Assembly (NCBI GenBank): GCA_023228145.1 | Contig: JALOBU010000015.1 | Location: 1-64,000 of the forward strand | Direction of reading: 5' to 3' | DNA length: 64,000 nt | Source: Bacteroidales bacterium | GTDB lineage: Bacteria > Bacteroidota > Bacteroidia > Bacteroidales > CAIWKO01 | In this document: positions 35,166 to 44,805 of the stretch, piece by piece | Layout: every line of letters starts with the position of its first letter | Numbering within the stretch: position 1 is the first letter of the stretch | The notes under the pieces: model-generated | The model's input: the letters and a program-made list of their open reading frames with translations, nothing else | Databases searched by the model: none | Told to the model about the DNA's origin: nothing | Position numbers and translations under genes: made by a program

Positions 35166-37142
35166 TTATTTTTCAAGTATCACAAATTCAGTACGCCGGT
35201 TTTTGGCCCTGCCTGCTTCAGTATCGTTGTTTGCTACGGGTTTGTTTTCCCCGAATCCTTTGTATGAAAGCCTTTCCGGAGACATTCCTGAATTGATAAG
35301 ATAATTATATACCGATTTGGAACGGTTGTCGGAAAGAATCGTATTGTCATCATCATTACCAATATTATCGGTATGTCCGTGAATGGCGGCTTTTATTTTT
35401 GGGTTTTCATTCAGAAATTCAAGGAATCCATCGAGGATGGCCTCTGAATCATGGTTGAGTTCGTATGAATTTGATTCAAAATAAATGTCATTGAGTTTGT
35501 ATGATTTTCCAACCTCAATAGGTTTTATCTCAAAATGCACTTCGCTGACAGGTTCCGATTTTACCGTATCTTCAGCAGGTATCAGTTTCGATTCATAGGC
35601 ATAATTTTCTTTCTTGACGGTCATGATGTAATCGTTCTTTTTACTGATGGCAAAAATGTAATTTCCTGTGGATGAATCAACAGGTATCTCGGTAATTTTT
35701 TTTGTTTCTACGTTTTTTATCTCTATTCGTGCATTTACAGGTTTCTCTGTTGTTTCTTCTTTCACGTCGCCTTTTATGATTTTCATTTCTTCGGGGCGGG
35801 CATCGGCATATAAGTCAAAGGAATAAACGTCCCATCCGCCAACACCTTTAAGCTTGTTGGAGGAAAAATATCCTGTCTTGCCATCGAGGCTGACAAAAAA
35901 ACCTGCATCATCCGAATCGGAATTGATAGGGTAGCCAATATTTACAGGCTTGCCCCAGCTTCCATCGGCGTTTATGCGTGAAAAAAAGATATCGAAGCCG
36001 CCCAGCCCGGGAAGTTCATCAGAGTCAGTGGAATAATACAAAGTCTGGTTGTCGGTATGCAAAAAAGGTGTTTTCTCGTTGCCTTTTGTGTTAACAGGTT
36101 TCCCTAAATTTATTGGAATTCCCCATCTGTCGTTGTTGTCTTTTTTCGAATAATAAATATCGTATCCGCCAATACCTCCGGGTCTGTCACTGATAAAAAA
36201 CAACATTTTCCCATCAGAGGAAATGCAGGGCATGCTTTCCCATGTGTCGGGGTTGTTAACATTTTCAAGCGCTTCAATATCGCTCCAATATCCTTCTTCT
36301 CCTTTTCTGGAATAGTATATGTCACAATTCAGGTAGCTGCCTTTGTCCTTGCAAACAGTATAATATAATTCGTTATTGTCAATGGTAACAGTGGCTCCGC
36401 CTTCATTATCATTTTCGTTGAAAGGGTAGGGCATTTCTTTGCCATTGTCGTATTCGTTGTTTATTTTTTCACTGTAGAAAAACTTTTCCTTATAAACAGG
36501 TTTAGGTATTAGGTCGTTTTTACTGGGGGGCAATTCCAGTACTCTTGCATAAAACATAAAATATTCATCGGGTGACATAGATGGGATATATTCATCGGTA
36601 GCTGATGATACTCCTTTGATATAACGAGGGTTAAAAGGTACAGGGCTGTTGTATGCTTTGTTATAAAACGAAGCGTATTTATGCATAAGCGTAGCTCTGT
36701 TGAAATCTGCATCCGATTCAATTTGTTCCGGGTCTTTCACGAATTTTGCAAGTGCTTTTTCCGCTTCAGGCCAGTTTTCGGCTCCGTAATAAATATCGCC
36801 CAGGTAATAATAAACATAAATATCAAATTCCGGGCATAATTCTACAGATTTTTCAAAATATGTAAGGGCGGCTTTCAGATTGTAATCCAACCTTTTGAAA
36901 TTAATATATCCAAGAAAAAAATAACATTGCCCGCACAATGGCTCAAGTTCAATGACCTTTTTGAACTGCACAATGGCATCATTGAACCTCATATGCCTTA
37001 AATTATCAAAGGCTTCATCATAAATTTTTTTAATTTTTTTATTTGTAAGTTCAATACAGCTGTCATTCTCCTGGGCATGTATGATACAGGGTGCAATCAG
37101 AAAAAAAGCGAGTAGTAATTTATAGCTGATTTTTTTCAACAT
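35166..37142 (-). CDS. PorE-like OmpA-family protein (TPR, PD40 propeller, CRD, OmpA)
   Basis: 658 residues. Signal peptide (about 1-25), TPR repeats (~28-130; FNDAIVQFKKVIELEPLCGQCYFFLGYI), PD40/WD40-like propeller (~185-445; repeated FISDRPGGIGGYDIYYS, GGFDIFFS), a carboxypeptidase-regulatory-like domain (~450-535) and an OmpA C-terminal domain with AIHGHTDNIGNDDDN and LSDNRSKSVYNYL that binds peptidoglycan. This domain order is that of PorE (PG1058) of the P. gingivalis T9SS. Unlike PorE no clear lipobox is seen. GTG at 37148 is a possible longer start; ATG at 37142 is preferred. Overlaps the end of aroC by 23 bases. Confidence 0.85.
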   Translation of the reverse strand: MLKKISYKLLLAFFLIAPCIIHAQENDSCIELTNKKIKKIYDEAFDNLRHMRFNDAIVQFKKVIELEPLCGQCYFFLGYINFKRLDYNLKAALTYFEKSVELCPEFDIYVYYYLGDIYYGAENWPEAEKALAKFVKDPEQIESDADFNRATLMHKYASFYNKAYNSPVPFNPRYIKGVSSATDEYIPSMSPDEYFMFYARVLELPPSKNDLIPKPVYKEKFFYSEKINNEYDNGKEMPYPFNENDNEGGATVTIDNNELYYTVCKDKGSYLNCDIYYSRKGEEGYWSDIEALENVNNPDTWESMPCISSDGKMLFFISDRPGGIGGYDIYYSKKDNNDRWGIPINLGKPVNTKGNEKTPFLHTDNQTLYYSTDSDELPGLGGFDIFFSRINADGSWGKPVNIGYPINSDSDDAGFFVSLDGKTGYFSSNKLKGVGGWDVYSFDLYADARPEEMKIIKGDVKEETTEKPVNARIEIKNVETKKITEIPVDSSTGNYIFAISKKNDYIMTVKKENYAYESKLIPAEDTVKSEPVSEVHFEIKPIEVGKSYKLNDIYFESNSYELNHDSEAILDGFLEFLNENPKIKAAIHGHTDNIGNDDDNTILSDNRSKSVYNYLINSGMSPERLSYKGFGENKPVANNDTEAGRAKNRRTEFVILEK

Positions 37143-38205
37143 AAGCACGATACTTAAGAAAACTGTCTGCTATGGTTATTGACGCCAGAGCTTCAACTAA
37201 GGATACAGCCCTTGGTACAAGGCAAATATCATGCCTCCCCTTGCCTGTAAAAGTAACATTGTTGGCATTTCTGTCTATGCCTGGCTGCTCTTTTGCAATG
37301 GAAGAAACTGGCTTAAAAGCTACATGAAAAAAAATATCTTCCCCGTTGCTGATTCCTCCCTGTATGCCTCCCGAATTGTTAGTTAATGTACGCAGTTTAT
37401 TTTTTCTTATTACAAAAATATCGTTATGCTGGCTTCCGGTCATGGATGCTGCCCCAAAGCCCGAACCATATTCAAAGCCTTTGACTGCGGGAATGGACAG
37501 CATCGCTTGTGCAAGTTTTGATTGCAGTTTCCCAAATACAGGATCTCCTATTCCGGGAGGGCAAGCGTTCACGATACAGCATACCACACCTCCTGTAGTA
37601 TCTCCTTTACTTTTTAACTGTTTGAGCAAGCGCAGCATTTTTTCAGAGGCTTCAGCATCAGGGCATTTAACATGGCTTTGGTCTGTGAGGGATAGATCAA
37701 GTTCCTGATATGTTTTTCCCACTTTGACCGTTCCTATCTGATTTACATAAGCCTTGATAGTTATATTGGCTTTTGACAACATTTGCCTGGCAACTCCTCC
37801 TGCTACTATCACAGAGGCAAAAAATCTGCCTGAAGCATGAAGTTTCCCCGCACTTTCTTCACTGCCGTATTTTGCATAATAGGTAAAATCTGCATGCGAA
37901 GGCCTGAAAAGTTTATCCAACTCATCATAATGACTGCTTTTTACATCCTTGTTAGGAATGATGAACCCTATCGGGCCTCCTGTGGTTTTTCCATTTCTTA
38001 TACCGGATAATATCTCAAACGTGTCGGGTTCTTTGCGGGATGTTGAAAAAAAATCATGGGCGCTACGTTTCGTGAGTTCTTTTTGTATAGCGGCAAGGTC
38101 TATCTGCATTCCGGGGAAGCATCCGTCAATAATACCCCCTATAGCTTTTCCATGGGAATCCCCGAATAAGCTAATGCGAAATAATTCTCCAAACGAGTTA
38201 CTCAT
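37120..38205 (-). CDS. aroC: chorismate synthase
   Basis: 361 residues, normal length. Converts 5-enolpyruvylshikimate-3-phosphate to chorismate with reduced FMN, the last shared step of aromatic amino-acid synthesis. Signatures: SFGELFRISLFGDSHGKAIGGIIDGCFPGM, TGGPIGFIIPNKDVKSSHYDE, FRPSHADFTYYAKYG, and ESAGKLHASGRFFASVIVAGG with the family glycines and arginines. Transcribed from a canonical promoter at 38227-38257 and overlapping the PorE-like gene, which is probably co-transcribed. Confidence 0.97.
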   Translation of the reverse strand: MSNSFGELFRISLFGDSHGKAIGGIIDGCFPGMQIDLAAIQKELTKRSAHDFFSTSRKEPDTFEILSGIRNGKTTGGPIGFIIPNKDVKSSHYDELDKLFRPSHADFTYYAKYGSEESAGKLHASGRFFASVIVAGGVARQMLSKANITIKAYVNQIGTVKVGKTYQELDLSLTDQSHVKCPDAEASEKMLRLLKQLKSKGDTTGGVVCCIVNACPPGIGDPVFGKLQSKLAQAMLSIPAVKGFEYGSGFGAASMTGSQHNDIFVIRKNKLRTLTNNSGGIQGGISNGEDIFFHVAFKPVSSIAKEQPGIDRNANNVTFTGKGRHDICLVPRAVSLVEALASITIADSFLKYRAYVEKNQL

Positions 38206-38226
38206 TCAGCAAATTTAAAGAATAAC

Positions 38227-38257
38227 CAAAGATAAACTTCTTGTGCTGTTTTTCAAA
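38227..38257 (-). promoter_or_regulatory. promoter of aroC
   Basis: Minus strand TTTG (38257-38254), exactly 19 bases, TATCTTTG (38234-38227): perfect Bacteroidota promoter. A further TAAATTTG is at 38217-38210. Predicted start about 15 bases before the ATG. Confidence 0.8.
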
Positions 38258-38291
38258 AATCAACACGTTTATTAACACGATATCCTTTTTG

Positions 38292-40397
38292 TCAGTAAAT
38301 GACAAACTTTTGTATGTGGTTAAAATTATCTGATGTCAGTTTCAGAAAATAAATTCCTTTTGAAAAACGGCTTATATCAATTTCTTTGTTAAGAATCCCG
38401 TTGTCTGCAATAACTTCTGAAGCATACAGGATGTTGGCTGTGTTGCCGAATATTTCGAGCAGGAGTGATTTTTTTTCAGGAACGCTGGCTTCGATTTTTA
38501 AATAGTTATGAGCCGGGTTGGGGAAAATGCTTACATAAGCATTTTGGTATTCTTCAACTGCTGCAGGTGCCGATGAATATGTGATTTCCCATCCATCGGC
38601 ATTGTCGCGTGGTCCCGTCAGAAATAAAATCAATATCTTGTTTGAGTATGCGGTGATGTTTTGTGGAGTTGTTTGTCCCTGATAAGTTATAAGTGTTGCG
38701 CCAGTGTTTTCATCGTAAATTCTAAGGAGGTCGAAATCAGCAGCCAAGTTAAAAGAATTGAAATTAATATTTATAGAAGCGGCATCGGGCGGCATGATAC
38801 GCCAACGGCACATGGTGCTGTTATTGTAATTATGCGGACCGCTGCCATCTGTGATTATTCCTGATGGTTCGGTAAGCTCAGTAAGATTGTTACAGAACCT
38901 TACATTTTTAGATGTAAAGGATAATAGCCATCCTTCAGCATTATTGGCCCCGTCAGAAATAAATCGCACCAGCACTTTGTTGCCTGTGGATTGTATTTCA
39001 CCGGGAATGGTATTGCCGGAGAAAGTGCCAAGTATGGGGTCCGTAGTGCTTTCGCCATCATAAATAATGACCACATCATGCCCTGCTTCCGTATTAATAC
39101 GTTCAAATTTTAGCATGATGTATTCTATTGTGTCGCTAGGAGCAATGAGCCATTGACAATCGGCATTGTTATGATAATTATTTCTAGGGCTGCTGCCATC
39201 TTCTATGGTTCCGTATAAGTTGGTGATTATAGTGTTTCCGGAGCAATACTGGGGATAAGAGCCTGCTGGGTATGAGTTTAGTATGGCTTTGTGGTCAAAA
39301 TTAAAGTTATACCCGGGGTTTAGGTTGTTCAGGTAAAAATATCCGTTGTAAGCTCCGCCCCAGCCCCAGTTAAAATGAAAATAGTTGTTCCCCTGATAAC
39401 CATCGCAGACAAAGGCATGACCGCTTTCTTCGGTCCTTGCCGAGTATTGTATGGGCATCTTGTTGTCGAGGTCATCAATAAGCAAGTTTGCCCATGCTGT
39501 TGAGCTATATCCATCGTCTTTATGAAACAAATCTGTTGAAGAAGAATATCCGAAATAAGTTTTCATCGCAGAAGCCGCATCCCACATATAAGCGCCGGAG
39601 CCGTCGGGGCTGTAACCCATTTCAACAGCGATGCCGCAGTGGTATTGCAATAGTGCCATATCGTAATTATATTTCCCGTTGATATCATTTTGCATATTGT
39701 TCCACTTGTACGATGTTGTACCGAAGTTTGCAGATAAATAGCCGTAATCGGAATAATATCCATTAGAGCCGCTGCCTTGCAAAGGGTAACGGTAGTAATA
39801 CATTACCTGTGCCATGGCTGTTGCTACGCATCCTGCCCACACAAAACCATCAGGCCCTGCTGGGTCTTCAGGGCAAAGATGGTTGTAATATGTACCCTGA
39901 TCCCATGTGGATATGAGTAATGGCTCCATAGATTTTAAACCACCTTTTATTGTTCCGGGTTGAAATTCTACTGTGTATTTACGCCATAATGTACCGATTT
40001 CATTATCAGCTTCTATTTTTGATGACCGGATAAAAGTTATCTGTTCTTCGTAGTCTTTCATCCAAGTGCTAAATGCAGGGCATATATGATTTAAATTGTA
40101 TTTCCCGTCAAAAGAATAAGCCAGCACAGGGTAAACGTCATCATCTGCAGCTACAATTATAAAACCCTGAGGCGTATTGAAAACATAATAAATTTCTTCT
40201 TCGGAATCATATTGAGTGTAAATATGAGTAACTTCGACAGGAGCTTTCAAATCAAGGCCAGACATCAAAGCCCTTTCGTAATAAAAATTAGTTGCCAGTT
40301 TCATGGCAGTTTTCATTTCCACCCTGTCGGCAAAAAGGTTGAGAGTAAATATGAGAATTAAAAAAACTCCTGAAAGAAGTTTTGATAGCAGACTCAT
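38292..40397 (-). CDS. secreted C10 cysteine protease with two CUB domains and T9SS tail (copy A)
   Basis: 701 residues. Signal peptide (about 1-23), propeptide (SpeB/interpain type; FIIVAADDDVYPVLAYS) to ~155, peptidase C10 catalytic domain with WAGCVATAMAQVMYYYRYP (catalytic C190), HAFVCDGYQ (H327) and FHFNWGWGG, then two CUB-like domains (~385-495 and ~500-610) and a T9SS C-terminal sorting domain (SIFPNPAHNYLKIE at 623-636). It would be exported by Sec and then the type IX system. Last of three tandem copies; 5 bases after copy B. Confidence 0.92.
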   Translation of the reverse strand: MSLLSKLLSGVFLILIFTLNLFADRVEMKTAMKLATNFYYERALMSGLDLKAPVEVTHIYTQYDSEEEIYYVFNTPQGFIIVAADDDVYPVLAYSFDGKYNLNHICPAFSTWMKDYEEQITFIRSSKIEADNEIGTLWRKYTVEFQPGTIKGGLKSMEPLLISTWDQGTYYNHLCPEDPAGPDGFVWAGCVATAMAQVMYYYRYPLQGSGSNGYYSDYGYLSANFGTTSYKWNNMQNDINGKYNYDMALLQYHCGIAVEMGYSPDGSGAYMWDAASAMKTYFGYSSSTDLFHKDDGYSSTAWANLLIDDLDNKMPIQYSARTEESGHAFVCDGYQGNNYFHFNWGWGGAYNGYFYLNNLNPGYNFNFDHKAILNSYPAGSYPQYCSGNTIITNLYGTIEDGSSPRNNYHNNADCQWLIAPSDTIEYIMLKFERINTEAGHDVVIIYDGESTTDPILGTFSGNTIPGEIQSTGNKVLVRFISDGANNAEGWLLSFTSKNVRFCNNLTELTEPSGIITDGSGPHNYNNSTMCRWRIMPPDAASININFNSFNLAADFDLLRIYDENTGATLITYQGQTTPQNITAYSNKILILFLTGPRDNADGWEITYSSAPAAVEEYQNAYVSIFPNPAHNYLKIEASVPEKKSLLLEIFGNTANILYASEVIADNGILNKEIDISRFSKGIYFLKLTSDNFNHIQKFVIY

Positions 40398-40402
40398 GGT
40401 TT

Positions 40403-42529
40403 TTATTTTATAATCAGTTTTTTAACAAAATTTTCTTTATTGCTTAATAGTTTTAGAAGATAGATTCCCTTGTTAAGCATGGATATATCAAGTTCGTATG
40501 ATAATGAACCTTGAGGGACATTTATATTAAACACTTTTATTAGTTTCCCGTCGTATGAAAACAACGAAGCGTGGTAGGTTGATTGCTCAGCCACCCTGCT
40601 AAAATTAATGAATAACTGGTTTGATGTGGGATTTGGGTTTATTGCAATATCAGTATTTAATAGGTCAGGTTCATCTATGCTGTTTGAAAGATAGTAAGAG
40701 GCAGTAAACCCCTGAGCAGTTTCTTTCTCAAAAGTTTTAAAAATAATGAGCATACTACCCGAATTACAAACGATATCTGTTGGGGTATCTGTACCGTAAA
40801 TAGTATCAAGGTCAATGGTGTTGGCATTGTCAATAACCCTGATGTAATCTGTTGGTGCAAGGTCAAAAAAGTCGAAGTGCAGGTTAATGGAAGTTGCCCC
40901 GGGAGGTTGTATTCTCCATCGGCATAGTTGGTTATAGTGATAATTATATGGCCCGCTTCCGTCTTCAAAAGTGTCGGCAACCTCTGTGAGTTCCTGAATA
41001 GCTACAGAACAGAAAATGGGAACGGTGCATGTATAGGAAGCCAGCCATCCAGAAAAGTTGATGCTGTCATTGGAAATAAAATGAACCAATAAGGCTTTTG
41101 AAGTTGAGGTTATTTGAGAGGGTAAGCTGGAACCTGAATAAGTTCCAATGACAGGAGCGTTTGTCGTTGCACCGCCATATACAATCACTATATCAGAATC
41201 CTGTTCGGTATTAAATTCAAGGAAATTTAATTTTATATTTGTTATGGAATCATTTGGTTCTATGAGCCAATAACAGTCAGACGAGTTGTTGTAGTTTAAC
41301 AGGGGACCGCTGCCATCGCCGAAAGTTCCTTTGGTTTGTGTCAGAGTAGTTGTGCCATTGCATTGTGTCGGGTATCCCAATGATGTATCGGGAAAAAAGT
41401 TAATAATCAATTCATGGTCTAATGTGAAATCGCTTCCGCCCGGTGTCAGGTTATCAATTAGAAAGTATCCGTTAAGAGAGCCTCCCCATCCCCAGTTGAA
41501 ATGAAAATAGTCTGTATCCTGATAGCCGTCGCAAACAAAAGCATGCCCGGAAACATTAATCGTATCGGCCCAGCCCGCATAATAAAGCGGTTTCTTTTCA
41601 TCAAGGTGAGAAAGTATCAGTTGTTTCCAGTCTGTATTAATGGCTGTATCACGGAAGACATACTCGCAAGCGGGGGAATATTTAAAGTAGGTTCGTAATG
41701 AGTAAGCTGCTTTGTGGTTAAACATTCCCGAGCCATCGGGCCCATAATCAAGGTCGACAGAAACTCCAAGATGGTATAATAACTTTGCAATGGAAGAATC
41801 GTTGTGGTGTTCATTAACAGCCAGAGGCATCAAATCCCATTGATATGTTGTATTTTCAAAATCAGCAGAGAGGGTTCCGTAATCAGGATGTGTATAAGTG
41901 TAAGCGCCAACGCCTTGCTCCGGGTGCCTGTAATAATTCATTATTTGTGCCATAGCAGTTGGCACACATCCTGCATAAGCATGGCCGCCAGGGCCACCAA
42001 GGCCTTCAGGGCAGTAGCTATTGTAATATTTATCCTGGTTCCATGTAGTGTGAAGAAGAGGTTCCACACTTTTTGTGCCTTTAGATTTTTTAAGTTGCTC
42101 TGGAGTGCTGTTAAGTAAACGTGTCCATTCATCAAGGCATTGTTGTGTGCCAAAATAATTATTCTCAAAGGCAGCTGCAATTTGTTTTTCATAATCCTGC
42201 ATCCAATGGACAAAGGCAGGTGGCTGCTCATTCTCAAAAAACCTGCTACTGAATGAATAACAAAGCACCGGGGTTATATTGATATTTCCTGCCACAATGA
42301 CAAAGCCGATATTTTTAAATTTTATAATGTAATAAAGAACATTCCCGTTTGTCTTTTTTGCCTCAATATTGTCAATGATAATATCATTATAATTGTTCGG
42401 GCGTTTCTGGTTAAGTTTTTCGAAATAAAAGTTTTTTCCGGCCACTGCTGCCTGCTGTTCACTGACTTTTTGAGTATAGCCAGCAAATGATATTGTTGTG
42501 CATAATAATGCAATGACAAGGTATTTCAT
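40403..42529 (-). CDS. secreted C10 cysteine protease with two CUB domains and T9SS tail (copy B)
   Basis: 708 residues with the same order as its neighbours: signal peptide (about 1-20), propeptide to ~150, C10 domain with YAGCVPTAMAQIMNYY (C188), SGHAFVCDGYQD (H329) and FHFNWGWGG, two CUB-like domains with FGDGSGPLLNYNNSSDC and FEDGSGPYNYHYNQLC, and a T9SS tail starting AINPNPTSNQLFINF. The Cys context is CVPTAM instead of CVATAM. The gap to the next gene is 5 bases. Confidence 0.92.
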   Translation of the reverse strand: MKYLVIALLCTTISFAGYTQKVSEQQAAVAGKNFYFEKLNQKRPNNYNDIIIDNIEAKKTNGNVLYYIIKFKNIGFVIVAGNINITPVLCYSFSSRFFENEQPPAFVHWMQDYEKQIAAAFENNYFGTQQCLDEWTRLLNSTPEQLKKSKGTKSVEPLLHTTWNQDKYYNSYCPEGLGGPGGHAYAGCVPTAMAQIMNYYRHPEQGVGAYTYTHPDYGTLSADFENTTYQWDLMPLAVNEHHNDSSIAKLLYHLGVSVDLDYGPDGSGMFNHKAAYSLRTYFKYSPACEYVFRDTAINTDWKQLILSHLDEKKPLYYAGWADTINVSGHAFVCDGYQDTDYFHFNWGWGGSLNGYFLIDNLTPGGSDFTLDHELIINFFPDTSLGYPTQCNGTTTLTQTKGTFGDGSGPLLNYNNSSDCYWLIEPNDSITNIKLNFLEFNTEQDSDIVIVYGGATTNAPVIGTYSGSSLPSQITSTSKALLVHFISNDSINFSGWLASYTCTVPIFCSVAIQELTEVADTFEDGSGPYNYHYNQLCRWRIQPPGATSINLHFDFFDLAPTDYIRVIDNANTIDLDTIYGTDTPTDIVCNSGSMLIIFKTFEKETAQGFTASYYLSNSIDEPDLLNTDIAINPNPTSNQLFINFSRVAEQSTYHASLFSYDGKLIKVFNINVPQGSLSYELDISMLNKGIYLLKLLSNKENFVKKLIIK

Positions 42530-42563
42530 TGTTTTCGAAAATTATGATATTTATTGTCCGGGC

Positions 42564-44645
42564 TTATTGAATAATGATTTTTTTGAAGGTATTGTATTTT
42601 TCTCCAAAGATGCGAAGCATGTATATTCCCTGTGAGTAATTTCCTGTATTAATTTTTTTGGTGTATATTCCTGAAAAATTGTTAAGTGTTTCTGAGTACA
42701 GAACTTGTCCTATAATAGAGCTCAATTCAATAGTAATATTTTTAGTATCAGTAATTTCAAAAGAAACATTAAGTTCTGAAATGGCCGGATTGGGATAAAT
42801 ACTCAGTTTGTAGGGTTCCTTGTTTTTGTCTATCCCTGAGGAACCGTCAGAAGTATAGTCTAACGAAAATCCTTCGGAATTAATATATCCGTCTGATTTG
42901 AACATCACCATTATTTTACTGGTATTATATGTCTGTTCAGCAGGGATGCTGGTTCCTGTGTAATTCGCAAGTTCAGCACTGTTTTCCTGGTTATAAAGTT
43001 TAACGAAGTCGTTTGTTGCGAGGTTAAATTCAGTAAAGTTAATCGTGATATATGTTGCATTTGGAGGGGCTATACTCCATCTGCAAAAGTGGTTATATGT
43101 ATAACTGTATGCTCCGCTGCCATCTTCTATAGTCCCGCTGTTATCTGAAATGTTGGTTATACTGTTGCAATAGGTTGGATAAACAGAGCTGTAGGTGGCT
43201 TTCCATCCCTGGCCGACAACACTGCCGTTAGTCTGGAAACGCACCAGCATTTGCTGTCCGGAAGAAGTAACCAGTGCCGGCAGGGTGTTTCCCGAAAATG
43301 TTCCCAACACTGTTGCCGAAGTGGAATTGCCGTCATAAACTGTTACAACATCGTTTGTGGCTTCCGTATTGAATGTAACAAAGTTTAGTTTGATCTTTGA
43401 TACTGCTTCATCAGGATCTATCAGCCACTGACAGTCTTTATTATTGGTATAGTCATTAGCAGGCCCGCTGCCATCTTCAATGGTGCCGGTTACAAAAGAT
43501 ATTGATTTTGTGCCGCTGCAATTATAGGGATAACCTCCTGAAGTTAATGGGTATATATCTTGAACCACGCCCTGAAATTCACTAAAGGTGCTACCTCCTG
43601 CAGTAAGATCAGATAAGGAAAAAAAACCGTTGGCATACCCGCTCCATCCCCAATTCATGTGGAAGTTGTTGCTGGCATCGTAGCCGTCACAGTTCCATGC
43701 ATGGCCTCCGCTAGCAAAATCAGTACCGGAATATATCATAGGATGTTTTGCATCAAGGTTGTCCTTCAACATGTTAGCCCAGTTTACGTCTGAGTAACCG
43801 TATTTTGATTCATAGCTGCAGGCAGTGTTGTATTTATAATAATCTTCCAGCGCATCCACACAATCCGGAGTGTTGGCGCCAGACCCGTCAGCAGCATAAG
43901 ACATATCAACTGCTTTTCCGCAATGATATAAAAGAGTTGCTACAGCTTCATTATAATTGTTCAGGTCATCCAGCATATTGTCCCACTGATAGGTAGTAGC
44001 GCCGAAATTAATTCCACCATGGCTGCCAACACCTTGTAAGGGATAACGGTAATAATACATCACCTGTCCCATTGCAGTGGCAACGCAACCTGCATAAGCA
44101 CGGCCATCGGGGCCGCCCGTGGCTAAAGGGCAAAACTGGTTGTAAAACTTGTCCTGGTTCCATGTGCTGCTTAATAAGGGTTCTACGGCTTTGTCTGATT
44201 TTATGGACAGGTTTTCACTGTTTCTTGAAAGATAATATGTCCATTGGTTGCTTATTTCGGGACTGGAACTTACCTTGCGTTCTATAGCATAGGAAATCTC
44301 TTTTTTAATCATGCCAAGCCAGTATTTTAAAGCCTCAGGCATTTTTGATGGTTCAAGGTTTGATTCATAGGAGTACCCAATAACAGGGATAGCTATGTCA
44401 TCAGCAGAAACAATTACATAGCCGCTTTTCCCTATATTGATTATGTGGTAAATTGCTATGTTTTCATTCATTTCAGTAAATGTAGCGGTAACTCCCAGTG
44501 TTTTGTAATCAAGCGGGATAAACTGCCCTGCATGTTCATAAAAATATGCCAACCCCACTTTTTGTGCAAGCTGAACTTCAACTTTTTTAGCCTGTACAGC
44601 GCAGAATGAGAGAATTAATAAAATAACGAGTAATGTACGTTTCAT
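42564..44645 (-). CDS. secreted C10 cysteine protease with two CUB domains and T9SS tail (copy C)
   Basis: 693 residues. Signal peptide (about 1-18), propeptide to ~150, C10 domain with YAGCVATAMGQVMYYYRYP (C187), GGHAWNCDGYD (H315) and FHMNWGWSG, two CUB-like domains (IEDGSGPANDYTNNKDC; IEDGSGAYSYTYNHFC), and T9SS tail (LSIYPNPAISELNVS, ending FKKIIIQ). His and Cys are intact, so it should be active. It heads the three-gene array with a -7 element just upstream; the gap to copy B is 34 bases. Confidence 0.92.
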   Translation of the reverse strand: MKRTLLVILLILSFCAVQAKKVEVQLAQKVGLAYFYEHAGQFIPLDYKTLGVTATFTEMNENIAIYHIINIGKSGYVIVSADDIAIPVIGYSYESNLEPSKMPEALKYWLGMIKKEISYAIERKVSSSPEISNQWTYYLSRNSENLSIKSDKAVEPLLSSTWNQDKFYNQFCPLATGGPDGRAYAGCVATAMGQVMYYYRYPLQGVGSHGGINFGATTYQWDNMLDDLNNYNEAVATLLYHCGKAVDMSYAADGSGANTPDCVDALEDYYKYNTACSYESKYGYSDVNWANMLKDNLDAKHPMIYSGTDFASGGHAWNCDGYDASNNFHMNWGWSGYANGFFSLSDLTAGGSTFSEFQGVVQDIYPLTSGGYPYNCSGTKSISFVTGTIEDGSGPANDYTNNKDCQWLIDPDEAVSKIKLNFVTFNTEATNDVVTVYDGNSTSATVLGTFSGNTLPALVTSSGQQMLVRFQTNGSVVGQGWKATYSSVYPTYCNSITNISDNSGTIEDGSGAYSYTYNHFCRWSIAPPNATYITINFTEFNLATNDFVKLYNQENSAELANYTGTSIPAEQTYNTSKIMVMFKSDGYINSEGFSLDYTSDGSSGIDKNKEPYKLSIYPNPAISELNVSFEITDTKNITIELSSIIGQVLYSETLNNFSGIYTKKINTGNYSQGIYMLRIFGEKYNTFKKIIIQ

Positions 44646-44661
44646 ATTTCTGTTTTTTTAA

Positions 44662-44669
44662 CAAAATTA
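44662..44669 (-). promoter_or_regulatory. -7 element of the C10 protease array
   Basis: TAATTTTG on the minus strand, giving a short leader of about 10 bases. No matching upstream TTTG. Confidence 0.4.
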
Positions 44670-44805
44670 ATAATAATTTTGTAATGAAAATAATCATTTT
44701 TTACGATTTAAAAGTTTAACAAAAATTTAACCACTGTTTATATTAATTATACGTTTTTTAAAGCTTGTCTATGAATTTTAGTTTTTTTATATTAATAAAT
44801 TGTCA

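Noticed and set aside
44800..44805. TTG start of hutI
   Set aside because: An ATG is only two codons downstream and gives the usual start.
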